The notes beneath the pieces are model-generated. The model was not told the DNA's origin, did not search any database, and saw nothing but the letters and a program-made list of their open reading frames with translations. Below are positions 63,216 through 64,000 of a stretch of 64,000 nucleotides of DNA, one piece after another; the first letter of the stretch is position 1, and the number at the start of each line of letters is the position of its first letter. The stretch covers positions 36,211,152-36,275,151 of the forward strand of contig NC_087066.1 in the NCBI RefSeq assembly GCF_963678635.1, written 5' to 3'. The stretch comes from Symsagittifera roscoffensis (lineage: Eukaryota > Xenacoelomorpha > Acoela > Convolutidae). The position numbers were made by a program, and so were the translations under genes.

Positions 63216-64000
63216 AAACAGCTCGAGTAAAATTTCCTTTTTTATACCCCGAGACACACATTTTAATTTAAAAATCTATCAAAATAACTAGTAAAAATCA
63301 TTTCATTCGGCAAAAAAAAATTTATGAGAATTTTTTGTTGGTATTCTTTTTTGAAACTTTTTGGAATTTAGCTTCGCATTTAATTTTCAAATTCAAAACC
63401 CAAAAACTATAGCTGTAGAAAATAAATGTGAAACAGTTGCGAATATCGCGCGCAACGTTTGAAACAACTATGAAATTAAGCGCGACCAGCAATTTCAAAA
63501 AAAACGGCCAAAAAGCTTGAAGTTTCTTTGTTCAGATTTTTTTCATGTTCCTTTTTGCGGTTCGGAAAATTGGTGTAAATTTTTAAAAAGTTGAAGGTTT
63601 TTATAGGCTTTGTTTTCAAAATAAGTTTCTCTAATTTCAATGTAACCTCTGCTTTCAAAACTTAAATTCAATATTTTTTTTCTGATATCTAAAAGGACCT
63701 AAACTTATCAATTAGGCCAATTTGAAAAATTTTGAACAATTCAGACTAAGAATAATTAGTTTATGCAATTTTTGAAATGAATTATGTTGAGCTTTTTTCA
63801 ACCAAATAAAGAAGTTAATTTTGATTTGATTTAATTTGATTACGAGCTGACCCAGCAATTTTTTGATTGAGTCATCAAATCGAGTCAAAAAGATCATTAA
63901 AAAGGTGATTTTTTGTCCAAGTTTGTATCACATGTGCTATGCACTAAATTACTAATGACCGCTTACGCATTTTTTGTTAAATTTATTTCAGAAAATACTT
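63216..64000. other. A/T-rich sequence to the window end
   Basis: No gene or recognised element; short open frames only. Confidence 0.3.

Noticed and set aside
1-64000. CRISPR arrays, bacterial operons, rRNA or tRNA genes
   Set aside because: No spacer-separated identical repeats, no tRNA cloverleaf noticed by eye, and the genes have spliceosomal introns. A tRNA scan was not possible here.

Overview
This is an AT-rich, intron-containing animal genome window, dominated by mobile-element debris. It encodes the Calx-beta/transporter half of a Na+/Ca2+ exchanger, a Polycomb-type RING finger protein, a calmodulin/troponin-C-like EF-hand protein and a divergent Rab-like GTPase. The families are metazoan or typical of metazoans. 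Long introns, many short non-autonomous elements, relics of LINE, LTR, Tc1 and MULE elements and a 200-base assembly gap suggest a repeat-rich invertebrate, but I cannot name the species.

Layout. At 1-2.6 kb, probable terminal exons of an unknown plus-strand gene. At 4.6-12.0 kb (minus), eight exons of a sodium/calcium exchanger with all splice phases consistent, one junction being GC-AG. Its N-terminal transmembrane half was not found. At 15.65-15.89 kb (minus), a secretory-signal first exon next to the gap. At 16.55-17.64 kb and 26.69-27.64 kb, decayed LINE coding sequence. At 24.9-36.3 kb (plus), scattered exons of an unrecognised gene. At 38.94-39.96 kb (plus), an intronless PCGF-like gene. 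At 41.26-45.37 kb (minus), a degenerate Ty3/gypsy-type LTR retrotransposon with both LTRs, gag, protease, RNase H and integrase but no visible reverse transcriptase. At 46.88-47.71 kb, a Tc1-like transposase relic with DD34E spacing. At 48.5-52.8 kb (plus), a three-exon EF-hand gene whose first intron is filled by transposons. At 52.94-55.57 kb, a satellite-bearing element built from 21-bp units with an 816-bp higher-order period. At 57.3-58.1 kb (minus), two exons of the Rab-like gene. At 60.3-60.7 kb, a MULE-type transposase relic.

Interspersed families. Family A is about 530 bp, with at least nine good copies. Family C is about 550-600 bp. Both end in a small hairpin joined to TCGGAACAA, and at the other end carry a different hairpin followed by AATGTTCCGAC. 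Hairpin bases differ between families while pairing is kept, which suggests a shared terminal recognition structure, resembling Helentron-associated non-autonomous elements. Family B (about 320-440 bp, termini CAGGGGCGGAT) has 8-bp target duplications and is hAT-like. Family D carries the GCGAC-rich satellite and CCCGGGTCGAG ends. Family E has inverted arrays of a 16-17 bp unit. Family G is palindromic with ends like GGGTTGACC. A roughly 0.9-kb block containing family A plus its flank is duplicated beside the Rab-like gene.

The host genes do not form an obvious pathway. Exchanger and EF-hand protein are both calcium-related, but adjacency in an animal genome is weak evidence of a functional link.
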